DNA of 64,000 nucleotides. Source: JAIQFF01 sp963788505 (GTDB lineage Bacteria; Acidobacteriota; Terriglobia; Terriglobales; Acidobacteriaceae). Position 1 is the first letter of the stretch, and every line of letters begins with the position of its first letter. The notes under the pieces are model-generated. The model was not told the DNA's origin. It saw nothing but the letters and a program-made list of their open reading frames with translations, and searched no databases. Shown one piece after another: positions 51,402-61,216 of the stretch. The stretch lies in assembly GCA_963788505.1 (NCBI GenBank), contig CAWBGY010000005.1, positions 496,001 to 560,000 on the forward strand, read 5' to 3'. Both the position numbers and the translations under genes were made by a program.

Positions 51402-52451
51402 TCATTGCGGTGCTTGTGCCGATTTGCGCAAGTCCTCGAGTTGAGCGGCACGGCGCGGATCGGGATGCGCGGACAGGAAATCGCCCATCGAACTTAGCTT
51501 CCGGGTTGCGAGATCTTTCTGATTTCCCTCTTCGTACAAGCGGACCAGCGTGGCAAGAGCATCCCAATAGAGCGGGTCCGAAGCGCTGCGCAGGGCCCCG
51601 GCGCGCTGATCCATTACGGCGAGCAACTCGGCGGCCTTCTCCGGCTGGCCGGCGCGCCGGCGGCACTGCACCTGGATGCTCCACACTCTCCAGTACTTGG
51701 CCTGGAGTTCGCGCTGGGCCTGGCGCTTGTAATCCACGCTGTACCAGTCGAAAGGGCGGATGTGCTGCAGCCGCCATTCATCGGCTCGAATGCCCTGTAC
51801 GGCCATGGCGGCAATGTGGTCGGGGTCGCCATGCTGACTCAGCAGACGCTCGGCCTGGTCAACCAGGGGACTCGGATCGGGCAATGCGGCGGGCCGCGGT
51901 TGCAAAGAAAATCCAGGACAGAGTGCCAGAAAGCGCTCCCGCTCAGGCTTCTCTTTTGACTCATCATGGAAAGCGGCAGAAGAGTAGATTTCCGCCAGCG
52001 AACGGTGTGCCGGCGCAAAGTCAGGATGATCGCCGATTATTTCCATCATTTGCTGGATGGCGGAAGACGTATTGCGTCCCATCAGGCTGCGGGCGTACAG
52101 GTAGGTGAACATCACCTCATCGGGGTGCTGCATGGAAAGGACTTGATATTCCTCGGTCAGCTTTCTGAGGTGGCCTTCGATTCCATATTGTTGAACCGCG
52201 TCCTGATAGCGTTCGTTGACCCACAGATCATGCGGATAGCGCTGGCGAAGCGCGAACAGCGGAGCAAGACTCCGATCGAAGTCCGCGGGAGCACGTACGA
52301 CCACCGTTGCCTTCTCGAGTTGGGTGCGGATTTCAGGTGACGGGCCACAGGGACTTCCCTGCGCCCACAGCGGGGCGAGGAGAAACCATAGAACGCTGCC
52401 AGCCTGAATCGGCCAGTAGCCAGAAACGGAGCGGACCGCGGAGAGCTTCAC
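51402..52451 (-). CDS. Exported TPR-like protein, function unknown
   Basis: A 349-residue protein with an N-terminal signal peptide (IQAGSVLWFLLAPLWAQ). The rest is helical with TPR-like periodicity (LTEEYQVLSMQHPDEVMFTYLYARSL in part, DHPDFAPAHRSLAEIYSSAAFH, RAGQPEKAAELLAVM). Four cysteines but no enzymatic motif. The C-terminal section ends in a helical tail rich in Arg. I recognise no family. Confidence 0.72.
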   Translation of the reverse strand: MKLSAVRSVSGYWPIQAGSVLWFLLAPLWAQGSPCGPSPEIRTQLEKATVVVRAPADFDRSLAPLFALRQRYPHDLWVNERYQDAVQQYGIEGHLRKLTEEYQVLSMQHPDEVMFTYLYARSLMGRNTSSAIQQMMEIIGDHPDFAPAHRSLAEIYSSAAFHDESKEKPERERFLALCPGFSLQPRPAALPDPSPLVDQAERLLSQHGDPDHIAAMAVQGIRADEWRLQHIRPFDWYSVDYKRQAQRELQAKYWRVWSIQVQCRRRAGQPEKAAELLAVMDQRAGALRSASDPLYWDALATLVRLYEEGNQKDLATRKLSSMGDFLSAHPDPRRAAQLEDLRKSAQAPQ

Positions 52452-52490
52452 AAAATCCCTCCGCGATCCGGGGATAAACGAGCAATCACG

Positions 52491-53882
52491 TTACAACGAA
52501 CGCAGGAAGTTGAGCACATCCTGCATTTGCGAGCGGTTGAGCGAATTGAATCTGCGGATCACGTCGTTGGCTTCCGAGCCGCAGCTCTGGCTGTGGGAGC
52601 GAGACTGGAAGCGGCTGTTTCCGCAATCAGTCGACGCGTGGGCCTGGATGGCCTGCAGCAGGTCGGAGGTCCTTCCGTCATGCAGAAAAAACAGGCGCTG
52701 GCCGATGCCCCAGAGCGGAGCCGTGCGGAACTGGTCCGGACCGGCCGCCCCCTGATTGACCCCGTCCGACAATCGCGAACCCATATGGTGGATGGCGAAG
52801 TCGGAATAAGGGTGATAGCTGACGTTCGACATTCCGGTAAACTTCGACATCCCGGTAGTCAGAGTGGGTGTATGGCACAAGGCGCAGCCGACGGCGTTAA
52901 ACAGGTTGGCCCCGTTCTTTGCCGAAGCCGACATGGGCGCCGGTGTCGGGGGAGCGGAGAGCCGCATGAAGGCAGAGAAGTTCACCAGGTCGGACGACAA
53001 CGCCGCTGCTGTGCCGGTTGGGCTGCCGGCGTCGGTGACCATTTTGGTGGCGTCCTCCGGCGATCCGTTGTACACGCAGCCTGCCACAGCCGCACGCTCA
53101 TTGACGAAGGCCTCGTTCGACACTCCTTGCTCGACGTTATAAGCCTCGCCCGCGAAGACCATCAGCGATTTATTCTGCGCCTTCCAGCCAAAGCGCGTGA
53201 CGGTGCCGTCATTCCCGCTGCTATTGAGCGCGCCCCCTATGCCGAGTTGAGACTTGATCGCCCGATTGGCTGCCAGGTTGGCCTGCAGGGTTGAGTCCGG
53301 AGTGCCTTCTACCAGGCCGAGCCCAAAGGTTGGAGTTGGGATACGGAAAATCACGTTGTGGGCGGCCAGCTGCTGGGCGAAGTTGGGCTGCGCCAGAGTA
53401 CATCCCTCAGCGTCCGTTCGACCGGCTATGGTGTACAAGCCATGCACTCCGCCATCCGGGGAACCATCGGGGTTCTGAATAAACCGAGCTTCCCGCACCG
53501 GGCCATCGGTAGTAATAAAGGAAGGGACGCTGTTCTGAGCGCCATCCAGGTTGGCCAAGGCGACTTGCGGATTTGTAAGCGGGCTGCTGCCGCCAACCGC
53601 CGGGTGGGCATGGCACATGGCGCAGCCGTTCCCGTTGAATGTCGGCCCTAAACCCGATCCTTCTTCCCCGGATATGGTTCCGCTCACCGAATCGACTTCC
53701 ATGAAGTCACTCATTGCATCGCTAAAAAAGGATTGCAGGTCGGGACTGAGCCCAGGCAAAGCTCCCCCAGCTCCTGCAGCCCCCGCACGCGGCCCGGGGT
53801 CGTGTTGGGCCGCAATGGTTCCTGTGTTCAAGATCACGGTCAAAGCCAAACCGGCAACTGCTAGCAAATTGATTTTTTTCAA
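52491..53882 (-). CDS. Di-haem oxidoreductase (DHOR/DUF1111), cytochrome c type
   Basis: A 463-residue exported protein with two haem c sites: CAMCH (C87, C90, H91) and CALCH (C333, C336, H337). It resembles the DHOR family, often annotated as putative peroxidase or thiol oxidoreductase: AVGGSSPLTNPQV, FRTAPLWGIGQRLFFLHDGR near the end. A signal peptide (LLAVAGLALTVILNTG) opens the protein. The start is a TTG at 53882, decided by GGAGG at 53889-53893; no in-frame ATG gives a signal peptide. Electron partner unknown. Confidence 0.85.
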   Translation of the reverse strand: MKKINLLAVAGLALTVILNTGTIAAQHDPGPRAGAAGAGGALPGLSPDLQSFFSDAMSDFMEVDSVSGTISGEEGSGLGPTFNGNGCAMCHAHPAVGGSSPLTNPQVALANLDGAQNSVPSFITTDGPVREARFIQNPDGSPDGGVHGLYTIAGRTDAEGCTLAQPNFAQQLAAHNVIFRIPTPTFGLGLVEGTPDSTLQANLAANRAIKSQLGIGGALNSSGNDGTVTRFGWKAQNKSLMVFAGEAYNVEQGVSNEAFVNERAAVAGCVYNGSPEDATKMVTDAGSPTGTAAALSSDLVNFSAFMRLSAPPTPAPMSASAKNGANLFNAVGCALCHTPTLTTGMSKFTGMSNVSYHPYSDFAIHHMGSRLSDGVNQGAAGPDQFRTAPLWGIGQRLFFLHDGRTSDLLQAIQAHASTDCGNSRFQSRSHSQSCGSEANDVIRRFNSLNRSQMQDVLNFLRSL

Positions 53883-54209
53883 ACTGCACCTCCGTGCACG
53901 CGAAGACCCACCCTGGCTATAGCCAGTTGTTGACCACTTGGGAGAGGCGCGATTTGTGGTTGTGCCGCTTCGACCCGCCAAAAAGGTTTGGCGTCGTTGC
54001 TGGCTGTCGCTACGGGCTAGAAGTGGCTACGGGCGCGGGTTTCCACGTACCGCCCCGAGCATTAGAAAAACTTAATGGAAGTTACGCCGCCTATAGAACC
54101 GTGTCAAGATGACCGTTAGTACATGCTGTCTTGTGCAAAACAATTCCCGCTTTGGGGGAATTTAGCCCGAAGTGGCATGGGAACTGGCGCCTCGCAGGCT
54201 GAAGAAAGG
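53883..54209. other. Intergenic region upstream of the DHOR gene
   Basis: This 327-bp region has no credible gene. On the minus strand TTGACA (54107-54102) with a 17-bp spacer and TAACTT is a weak promoter candidate for the haem protein. A 7-bp stem (AATTCCC at 54142-54148, GGGAATT at 54156-54162) lies between it and the end of... the upstream amidohydrolase gene, where it could stop transcription. Confidence 0.35.
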
Positions 54210-55913
54210 TCAGTGGCCGGATTTCTCGATGGCACTCCACACTATCTTTCCGCCCACCCATGTCGTCATGACCTTCACGTCACGGATTCTGGCTGGGTCG
54301 ATGGTAAAGATGTCGTCACTGAGCAAGACCATGTCTGCCAGCTTGCCCGGGGTGATTGAACCCTTTTCTTTTTCCTGAAATTCAGCGTAGGCGGAGCCCA
54401 TGGTGTAGGCTTCGACGGCTTCTGCCACGGTAAGTTTCTGTTCGGGAAACCAGCCGTTGGGATTCTTGCCGTCCAGAGTTGCACGAGTGACAGCGGCATA
54501 CACGCCCAGCATCGGGTTGAGAGGAGCAACGTCCCAGTCAGTGCCGAAGGCCAGGCGTACACCATGGTTCAGGAAGGTGCGAAAGGCATAGGTACGGCTG
54601 GCCCGGTCGTGGCCGATGCGCGTTTCGGCCCAGCGCCCATCGTCGATGGCATGATAGGGCTGGACGGAGGCGATTACGTGCAACTGGGCGAAGCGGTCAA
54701 AATCTTTTGCCGCCATGTGCTGCGCGTGTTCGATCCGAAAACGGCGGTCGCTCTCGCCATGGGCTTTCACGATTTCGCTATACAGATCGAGGATGATCGA
54801 AATTCCCTGGTCCCCAATGGCGTGCGTGCAAATCTGCAATCCGGCCGCATCGGCTTTCATCATGCGCTGCCGCATGAGCGAAATCGGATGCATTTCGTCG
54901 GAAAGCAGGCCGCGGTTTGTGGGCTGATTGCTGAAGGGCTCGAAAAAGTATGCCGTAGAAGAACCCAGAGAGCCGTCGGCGTAGGCCTTGACGGCGCCAA
55001 TGCGAAGGAACGGGCCGCCGAAGGCGTGCCGGATGCCAATTTTTACTTGATCGTCGACGCCTGTAATCAGCGGGGCGGCATAGATGCGCGCCGTCAGTTC
55101 CCCGCGCTCCAGCAACTCGGAGTAGACGGCGATGTCGGCGTATTCCGGATTCATGTGCTGCACGCTGGTGACCCCAAGCGAGGCCGCATGGGCCAGGGCG
55201 CGCTGCACCGCCTGCAGCCGTTCGTCATGCGAAAGCGGCGGCTCGATTTTGTACACGTAGTCCATAGCGGCATCTTTCAGGGCGCCGGTAGGGTTGCCCT
55301 TCGCGTCGCGCACAATCACACCGCCGGGAGGGTCCGGCGTTTGCGCGGTAATGCCCGCCAGTCGCAGGGTGACTGAGTTGGCCAGAGCCATGTGGCCATC
55401 GTAGCGACCCACAAATACAGGTGTATCCGGGGTAAAAGGATCGATCAGTTCCTTGCTGGGCATGGCGGAAGGATTCCATTTAGTCTCGTCCCAATCGCCT
55501 CCCGTAACCCAGGCGCCCTTTGGCGTCCGCTTTACACGTTCCGCGATCCGGCGAGCAAATTCCTGGGCGCTGGTGGCGTCGTTAAGCTGCACGCTGTCCA
55601 GGGCCCGGCCGCCATCGACAAAATGCACGTGTGCGTCGTTGAATCCCGGCAGCAATAATTTGCCGGACGCATCGACCGTCCGGGTGCCGGCACCGCGCCA
55701 GGCATCGACATCATCGTTGGAACCGACCGCCACGATCCGGTCACCGAGCACCGCCACCGCCTGAGCCGTGGGATGGCTTTTGTCCACGGTCCAGATGTTG
55801 GCGTTGCGAATGATGAGATCGGCAGCAGGCCGTGACTGCGCCTGAAGAAACGGCGGCGCGAATAACGCCAACAAGGCGACGATTGTGCCCGCCCGACTCA
55901 GAATGGTTTTCAT
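54210..55913 (-). CDS. Exported amidohydrolase (YtcJ-type, amidohydrolase family 3)
   Basis: A 567-residue metal-dependent hydrolase. The signal peptide (TIVALLALFAPPFLQAQ) sets the start at 55913. The beta-sandwich start is ADLIIRNANIWTVD; metal motifs are GFNDAHVHF, the KAYADGSLGS segment, HAIGDQG, IEHAQHM and AFGTDWDVAPLNP. C-terminal SITPGKLADMVLLSDDIF closes the sandwich. Substrates in this group are mostly unknown cyclic or N-acyl amides. It lies upstream of the DHOR gene on the same strand but 330 bp away. Confidence 0.88.
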   Translation of the reverse strand: MKTILSRAGTIVALLALFAPPFLQAQSRPAADLIIRNANIWTVDKSHPTAQAVAVLGDRIVAVGSNDDVDAWRGAGTRTVDASGKLLLPGFNDAHVHFVDGGRALDSVQLNDATSAQEFARRIAERVKRTPKGAWVTGGDWDETKWNPSAMPSKELIDPFTPDTPVFVGRYDGHMALANSVTLRLAGITAQTPDPPGGVIVRDAKGNPTGALKDAAMDYVYKIEPPLSHDERLQAVQRALAHAASLGVTSVQHMNPEYADIAVYSELLERGELTARIYAAPLITGVDDQVKIGIRHAFGGPFLRIGAVKAYADGSLGSSTAYFFEPFSNQPTNRGLLSDEMHPISLMRQRMMKADAAGLQICTHAIGDQGISIILDLYSEIVKAHGESDRRFRIEHAQHMAAKDFDRFAQLHVIASVQPYHAIDDGRWAETRIGHDRASRTYAFRTFLNHGVRLAFGTDWDVAPLNPMLGVYAAVTRATLDGKNPNGWFPEQKLTVAEAVEAYTMGSAYAEFQEKEKGSITPGKLADMVLLSDDIFTIDPARIRDVKVMTTWVGGKIVWSAIEKSGH

Positions 55914-56231
55914 CGTGTCCGATTGGAATGCCTGCGGCCAGTTGCTTTGAACTGAAGTCAAACGCATACGAGGAGTAACGATACAGGATCAGCACGAACC
56001 TTGAAAGCTTCCGCGCCCGCGCTCTCGGAATACATCTAGGTATTTTCCTTAACACCTTTGTGCCACGCCGTGCACGACCGAGCCATTGTCCCGAAGAGGC
56101 GATGCGCTTACGCTCGGCCATCACAACTAATTTATCTGGCCAGCCTGACGCGGCTTTGGCGCGTTAGGAACGGGCCCTGGTTCTTCGCGGGTCCACAAGC
56201 ACGGGTTCACTAACCACCGGAGACTCGCGAC
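55914..56231. other. Gene-free divergent region
   Basis: A 318-bp gap between the amidohydrolase and the receiver protein starts. It holds both promoters by position. A GGAG lies nine bases before the ATG at 56232. No recognisable operator or repeat. Confidence 0.4.
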
Positions 56232-56675
56232 ATGAATATGGCAACAACAACGGTGTATGGTTCCCCACAGCCCCGGGTCAGAGTTCTGGTGGCCGACGAC
56301 CACGAAGTGATGCGCTTGGGTATTCGCAATCTGCTTGAGTTGCGCCCCGGCTGGAGCGTTTGCGCGGAAGCCAATAACGGGCAGGAAGCAGTGGAAAAAA
56401 CACTTCAGTTTCATCCCGACGTGATCATCATGGACATCACCATGCCGGTGATGAACGGTCTCGAAGCCGCAAGTCAAATTACGAGGAAAGAGCCGCAGAT
56501 CCCCGTAATTCTGTTCTCCCTGCATCTGTCCGACGATCTCTCTCGCTATTTCAAGATTGATGGAATTCGCGGGGCGGTCGCCAAGGGAGATGCGGCTCGC
56601 GATCTGGTTCTGGCCGTAGAAACCGTACTGGCGGGCGGAACCTTTTTTCCTGGCGAGAAAGACGGTTCTAATTGA
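56232..56675 (+). CDS. Stand-alone response-regulator receiver protein
   Basis: A 147-residue protein made only of a receiver domain. Acidic pocket D22-D23 (VADDHEVMR), phosphoacceptor D68 (IIMDITMPVMNG), S96 in place of the usual Thr/Ser (LFSLH) and K118 (AVAKGD). The sequence around D68 resembles the NarL class but no output HTH follows; the stop comes at once after the fifth helix. It may be a phosphate sink or CheY-like switch. No histidine kinase is adjacent. Confidence 0.87.
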   Translation: MNMATTTVYGSPQPRVRVLVADDHEVMRLGIRNLLELRPGWSVCAEANNGQEAVEKTLQFHPDVIIMDITMPVMNGLEAASQITRKEPQIPVILFSLHLSDDLSRYFKIDGIRGAVAKGDAARDLVLAVETVLAGGTFFPGEKDGSN

Positions 56676-56870
56676 GTGTGGGCTGGCCGGGAAGATTTAC
56701 AGGAGTGGCAGACGCCGGCCGGTTATGGGGAGTTACCAGCGTCTGCCGTTCGCTCCTTCGCGTTGGGGTAGTTCCATTAATACCGCCGGTCACCCGCCAC
56801 CGCCATCCGGAAGATACTGTAGTTACGAACCGGAAAATCTCCTAGGGAATGAGAACCGTCGTAGCATCAC

Positions 56871-58088
56871 TCAGGTGGAATAGTCCGCGTTGATGCGCAC
56901 ATACTCGGGGGTAAGGTCGGTAGTCAGGAACAGGATGGAGCCTTTGCCCCGACCCAGAAAGATACGAATCTCGCAGTGTGGCTCGGCCAGAGCCTGATGC
57001 GCGCGCTGCTCGTTAAAGGCGCATCCGACGCCGGCGCGGCACACCGTTTGCTCGCCAATCCTGATACTGACTTTTGCCGGGTCAAGGGCGATTCCTGACC
57101 TTCCCACAGCGGCGAGAATGCGTCCCCAATTCGGGTCCGCGCCTGCCCATGCGGTCTTTACCAGCAAGGAACAGGCCACGGTTTGGGCCACCTGGCGGGC
57201 TTCCTCGCGATTCCTGGCCTGTTCGACCGATAGACGGATCACGTGCTTTACGCCTTCGCCATCGGACACGATCTGCTCGGCCAGCGACCGGCAAACCTGC
57301 AGGAGCGCCTCCGAAAAGCCTCTCCGCGCCGATGCCTGCTTCAAATGCACTCCGCTACGGCCGCTCGCCAGCAGCAGCACTGTGTCGTTGGTCGAAGTGT
57401 CGCCATCGATCGAGATACTGTTGAAAGTCTGCTCGCAGGAATCGTGCAGCGACCGCTTTAGTTCGGCCGGGCTCGCGGCCGCATCGGTAAACAGGTAGAC
57501 CAGCATAGTCGCAAGGTGGGGATGAATCATTCCGGCTCCCTTGGCTATGCCCAGTATGTTGACTGCGGTTTCTCCGGAATTAAATGTTGCGCCGGCCAAC
57601 TTGGGCCGGGTGTCGGTGGTCATGATGGCGCGGGCGAAGGCAGCAACCCCCCGCCTCGTCGCCACGCGCGCCGCCGCGAGTTCGGGCAGTTTTGAAACGA
57701 TCTTATCCACCGGCAGTGGAACGCCGATGATGCCTGTTGATGACGGGAAAACCTCGCTGGCGCGCAGTCCCAGCAACCGGGCCAGTTCCCGGCAGACCTG
57801 CTGGCAGGCGCGTACCCCGGCGCGGCCGGTGGCGCAGTTGGCGTTGCCTGAGTTCACGATCACGGCCCGAACCCTGCCGCGGTTGGCCGTGAGCGACGCC
57901 CGTCCCACCTCCAGCGGCGCTGCTACCACCCGATTCTTCGTGAACACGGCCGCCGCCGTTGTGCCGGGGCAGGCTTCAACCAGCGCCAGATCAGGCCGCC
58001 CGCTGGCCTTGATTCCAGCGCAAGCCGCCGAGAAGCTGAAGCCCGGGGGCAGGCAGATTTTGTCCTGGGGCCGGACCTGAACTTTCAT
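56871..58088 (-). CDS. argJ: Glutamate N-acetyltransferase / ornithine acetyltransferase ArgJ
   Basis: ArgJ moves acetyl groups from N-acetylornithine to glutamate in the cyclic arginine pathway, and in some organisms also uses acetyl-CoA. The 405-residue precursor splits itself before T194 (HLATMLVYLFTDAA). Other motifs are FTKNRVVAAP, NSGNANCATG, PSSTGIIGVPL, MTTDTRPK and GDTSTNDTV, ending KTAWAGADPNWGRI and EYVRINADYST. Start at 58088 overlaps the upstream GNAT gene by four bases. Last gene of the operon. Confidence 0.93.
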   Translation of the reverse strand: MKVQVRPQDKICLPPGFSFSAACAGIKASGRPDLALVEACPGTTAAAVFTKNRVVAAPLEVGRASLTANRGRVRAVIVNSGNANCATGRAGVRACQQVCRELARLLGLRASEVFPSSTGIIGVPLPVDKIVSKLPELAAARVATRRGVAAFARAIMTTDTRPKLAGATFNSGETAVNILGIAKGAGMIHPHLATMLVYLFTDAAASPAELKRSLHDSCEQTFNSISIDGDTSTNDTVLLLASGRSGVHLKQASARRGFSEALLQVCRSLAEQIVSDGEGVKHVIRLSVEQARNREEARQVAQTVACSLLVKTAWAGADPNWGRILAAVGRSGIALDPAKVSIRIGEQTVCRAGVGCAFNEQRAHQALAEPHCEIRIFLGRGKGSILFLTTDLTPEYVRINADYST

Positions 58089-58600
58089 ACCTCGATCTTC
58101 ACCAGCCAGTTCGCAGGCTGAGGCAGCATGGCGAACTTGGGCAATTCGCCACGCACCATGGCCACTTCGTCGCACTGATGGAAGCGCGGGCAGACACAGC
58201 AGTCTTTGTGAATCTTGTCGGGCAAATCCTCGCGCTGCGCCATGGCAAATCCCAGGCGCGCGAAAAATTCCGGAATGCGGGTAAACAGACAGATGGAGTT
58301 CACGTCGTGTTTGCGGGCCTGCGCCAGCAAGGCTTTCACCAGACGCTCGCCGCCCCCAGAGCCCTGACGCGCCGGATCGACGGTGATGGAACGGATCTCG
58401 GCCAGGTGCGGACCATAAAGATGAAGCGCCCCGCAACCGATAATGTGGCCGTGATCTTCGAGCACGACAAAGTCGCGGACGTTCTCGCAAACTTCGGCAA
58501 AGGTGCGCGGCAGCAGGGTGCCGTCGCCGGAGTAGGCCGCAATCAGTTCGTGTATCTGCTCGGCGTCGGGGAGAAGGGCCTCACGCGTGCGCATGGACAT
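58085..58600 (-). CDS. argA: Short-form N-acetylglutamate synthase (GNAT, ArgA-like)
   Basis: A 171-residue GNAT acetyltransferase. Acetyl-CoA motif VDPARQGSGGGERLVKAL, preceded by IRSITV; the C-terminal CCVCPRFHQCDEVAM is a mark of the ArgA-like subgroup and has four cysteines that could hold a metal. Its place between argH and argJ supports N-acetylglutamate synthesis. It lacks the kinase-like regulatory half of E. coli ArgA, so arginine feedback would need another route. The start may be 58600 or 58594; both overlap argH. Confidence 0.83.
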   Translation of the reverse strand: MSMRTREALLPDAEQIHELIAAYSGDGTLLPRTFAEVCENVRDFVVLEDHGHIIGCGALHLYGPHLAEIRSITVDPARQGSGGGERLVKALLAQARKHDVNSICLFTRIPEFFARLGFAMAQREDLPDKIHKDCCVCPRFHQCDEVAMVRGELPKFAMLPQPANWLVKIEV

Positions 58601-59984
58601 CCTCCCGCATACTTTCTACTTTTCGTTTGGCGTCGGCGATGGCCTGCCGAACTCGTGCCGGCGCGGTACCGCCCGGGACGTCGTGGATATTGAGCACTGC
58701 CTGCAGAGTCAGCGAGGAGTAGAAGTCCTGGTCAAAAGCGGAATTCAATTGGCGCAGCTCCTCCAACGGCAAATCTCCCAGCTCACAGTTTCTTTCGATG
58801 CAGGTCTGTACCGCTTTGCCAATCTGTTCGTGGGCCAGACGAAAAGGAACTCCACGCCGCACCAGATAAGTGGCCCCCGCCCAGGCGTTCATGAATCCGG
58901 ACTGCGCGGCCTCCTGCATGCGCTCGTGATTGAACTCCACAGCTTTCATCCAGCCCGCGGCCAGCGGCAGCAGCGAGCGCACCGTGGCGGCGGCATCGAA
59001 CAGCGGCTGCTGGGTTTCCTGCAAGTCTTTGTTGTAGGCCAGGGGCAGGCCCTTTACCGTAACCAGCAGCGCGGTCGCATCTCCTATGATGCGGGCCGCC
59101 TTGCCGCGAGTGAGCTCCAGCAGATCCGGGTTCATCTTCTGCGGCATGGCGCTGCTTCCGGTCGAATAAGCCTCGGGCAGACGAATGAAGCCAAATTCCT
59201 GCGACGAGAACAGGATCATCTCTTCCGCCCACCGGCTCAGGTGCACGGCCAGAAGAGAAAGAGCGCCAACGAACTCCAGGACAAAATCACGGTCGCTCGT
59301 GGCATCGATGCTGTTGGCAGTCGGAGCATCGAAACCGAGCTCATCCGCCATGGCCCGGCGGTCCAGCGGTAGGGTGGCGCCCGCTACGGCGCCTGATCCC
59401 AGGGGAGAAAGATTCAGCCGCTTGCGGCAGTCCGCAAGCCTTTCCGCGTCTCGCAGAAACATTTCGACGTAAGCCAGCAGCCAGTGCGCCACCAGCACCG
59501 GCTCCGCGCGTTGCAGATGGGTGTAGGCGGGGATCGCCGCATCTCCCGCCTCTTCAGCGCGATCGAGTGAAATGCTCAACCATTCCGCTAAGTCAGACCG
59601 TATCTGGTCAATCGAGGCCCGAATGTAAAGGCGGAGATCGGTCGCGATCTGCTCATTGCGGCTTCGACCGCTGTGCAACTTGTATCCAGTGTCGCCAATG
59701 AGCGCGACCAGTTGCTTCTCGACGAAGTGATGCACGTCTTCCGCCTCGTTGTCGTCGAGGAAAGCCGGCGTGGACGCAGCCTTTTTAGCAATCTGCTCCA
59801 AGCCCTGGAGAATGGTGATCAGTTCACTCGAAGACAATATTCCCGTACTTTTCAGCGCGTTCGCGTGGGCGCGGCTGGCGGCCAGCTCCTCCCCCAGCAA
59901 ACGCCGGTCGAAGTCAAACGATCGCTGCCAGCGCTCGAAGTCGGTATCGAGCGGCTGGCGGAATCGTCCCGACCACATCTTCAT
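58581..59984 (-). CDS. argH: Argininosuccinate lyase
   Basis: The last arginine step: argininosuccinate to arginine and fumarate. The 467-residue protein begins MWSGRFRQPLD, with DVHHFVEKQL, HSGRSRNEQIATDLRLY and the fumarase-family signature GSSAMPQKMNPD. The catalytic serine is in that flexible loop. Overlaps argG by four bases (ATGA). Confidence 0.96.
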   Translation of the reverse strand: MKMWSGRFRQPLDTDFERWQRSFDFDRRLLGEELAASRAHANALKSTGILSSSELITILQGLEQIAKKAASTPAFLDDNEAEDVHHFVEKQLVALIGDTGYKLHSGRSRNEQIATDLRLYIRASIDQIRSDLAEWLSISLDRAEEAGDAAIPAYTHLQRAEPVLVAHWLLAYVEMFLRDAERLADCRKRLNLSPLGSGAVAGATLPLDRRAMADELGFDAPTANSIDATSDRDFVLEFVGALSLLAVHLSRWAEEMILFSSQEFGFIRLPEAYSTGSSAMPQKMNPDLLELTRGKAARIIGDATALLVTVKGLPLAYNKDLQETQQPLFDAAATVRSLLPLAAGWMKAVEFNHERMQEAAQSGFMNAWAGATYLVRRGVPFRLAHEQIGKAVQTCIERNCELGDLPLEELRQLNSAFDQDFYSSLTLQAVLNIHDVPGGTAPARVRQAIADAKRKVESMREDVHAHA

Positions 59985-61216
59985 CGTGTCACCCCTGATC
60001 GTGTCACCTCGGGTTTCGCGGCGTCCGTGCGGAGCCGAGCGCGCGAGCGCGACGGCAGCCCCAGGATGCGAATGAAGCCTTCCGCATCTTTCTGGTCATA
60101 GCCGTCACCCATGGTGAAGGACGAGAGGTCGGTGCGATAAAGTGAATTCTCAGACTGGCGGCTGACCACCGACACGTTGCCTTTATATAAGGAGAGCGTG
60201 GTCGTGCCCGTGATGCCTTCCTGCGTGTTGTCCACAAATGCGTCCAGCGCCTCGCGCAAGGGAGTGAACCAGAGACCGAAATAGGCCAGTTCGGCATACT
60301 TCAGCCCAATGTGTTGCTTGAAGTGCATGAGGTCGCGCTCCAGGCAGAGGGCTTCCAGTTCCCGGTGCGCGGCGATCAGTAGCGTTCCACCCGGCGTTTC
60401 GTAACACCCTCGCGACTTGATGCCGACAAAGCGGTTCTCTACCAGATCGATGCGGCCAATGGCGTTGCGTCCGCCGATCTCGTTCAGCAACTCGACCAGC
60501 GAAACCGGATCGAGCTTCATGCCGTTGACGGAAACCGGAGTTCCCTTTTCAAAGCCGATCACGACCTGCTCCTCGCGGTCGGGAGCTTCCTGCGGCGAAC
60601 GGGTCAACTGCCAGGTGCTGGCAAGCGGAGCGTTGCCGGCGTCTTCCAGTTCCCCGCCCTCATGGCTGATGTGCCACAAATTTCGATCGCGGCTGTGTAT
60701 CTTCTCCCGGCTGGCGGTGACGGAGATTCCCCGCTTCTCGGCATAATCGAGACAGTCTTCGCGCGACTTCAACGTCCATTCCCGCCACGGCGCAATCACT
60801 TTGAGTTCCGGTGCGAGCGCCTGGTACGCCAGTTCGAAGCGGACCTGGTCGTTGCCTTTGCCGGTGCAACCATGCGCCACCGCGGTTGCGCCTTCGCGGA
60901 GAGCCACCTCGACCTGATGCTTGGCAATAACCGGCCGGGCCAGTGAAGTTCCGAGCAAGTACTTGTGTTCGTACACCGCGCCGGCTCGCAAGGCGGGAAA
61001 CACGTACCCGGTGAGAAATTCCTCGCGCATGTCCTCGACGACAACCTTGCTGGCGCCGGTCTTGTACGCCTTTTCGACGACAGCTTCAATGTCGTCACCC
61101 TGGCCGACATCTCCGACCATGGCAATCACGTCGTAGGCGTAGTTTTCCTTCAGCCAGGGAATGATGATGGAGGTGTCCAGACCTCCGGAATATGCGAGCA
61201 CAACTTTTTCAGCCAT
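59981..61216 (-). CDS. argG: Argininosuccinate synthase
   Basis: It joins citrulline and aspartate using ATP. The 411-residue protein starts with the ATP pyrophosphatase P-loop AYSGGLDTS (8-16). Later motifs are AHGCTGKGNDQVRFE, DRNLWHISHEGGELED and NRFVGIKSRGCYETPGG. The C-terminal tail after GLPSRSRARL is variable. The start overlaps the argF end by eight bases. Confidence 0.96.
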   Translation of the reverse strand: MAEKVVLAYSGGLDTSIIIPWLKENYAYDVIAMVGDVGQGDDIEAVVEKAYKTGASKVVVEDMREEFLTGYVFPALRAGAVYEHKYLLGTSLARPVIAKHQVEVALREGATAVAHGCTGKGNDQVRFELAYQALAPELKVIAPWREWTLKSREDCLDYAEKRGISVTASREKIHSRDRNLWHISHEGGELEDAGNAPLASTWQLTRSPQEAPDREEQVVIGFEKGTPVSVNGMKLDPVSLVELLNEIGGRNAIGRIDLVENRFVGIKSRGCYETPGGTLLIAAHRELEALCLERDLMHFKQHIGLKYAELAYFGLWFTPLREALDAFVDNTQEGITGTTTLSLYKGNVSVVSRQSENSLYRTDLSSFTMGDGYDQKDAEGFIRILGLPSRSRARLRTDAAKPEVTRSGVTR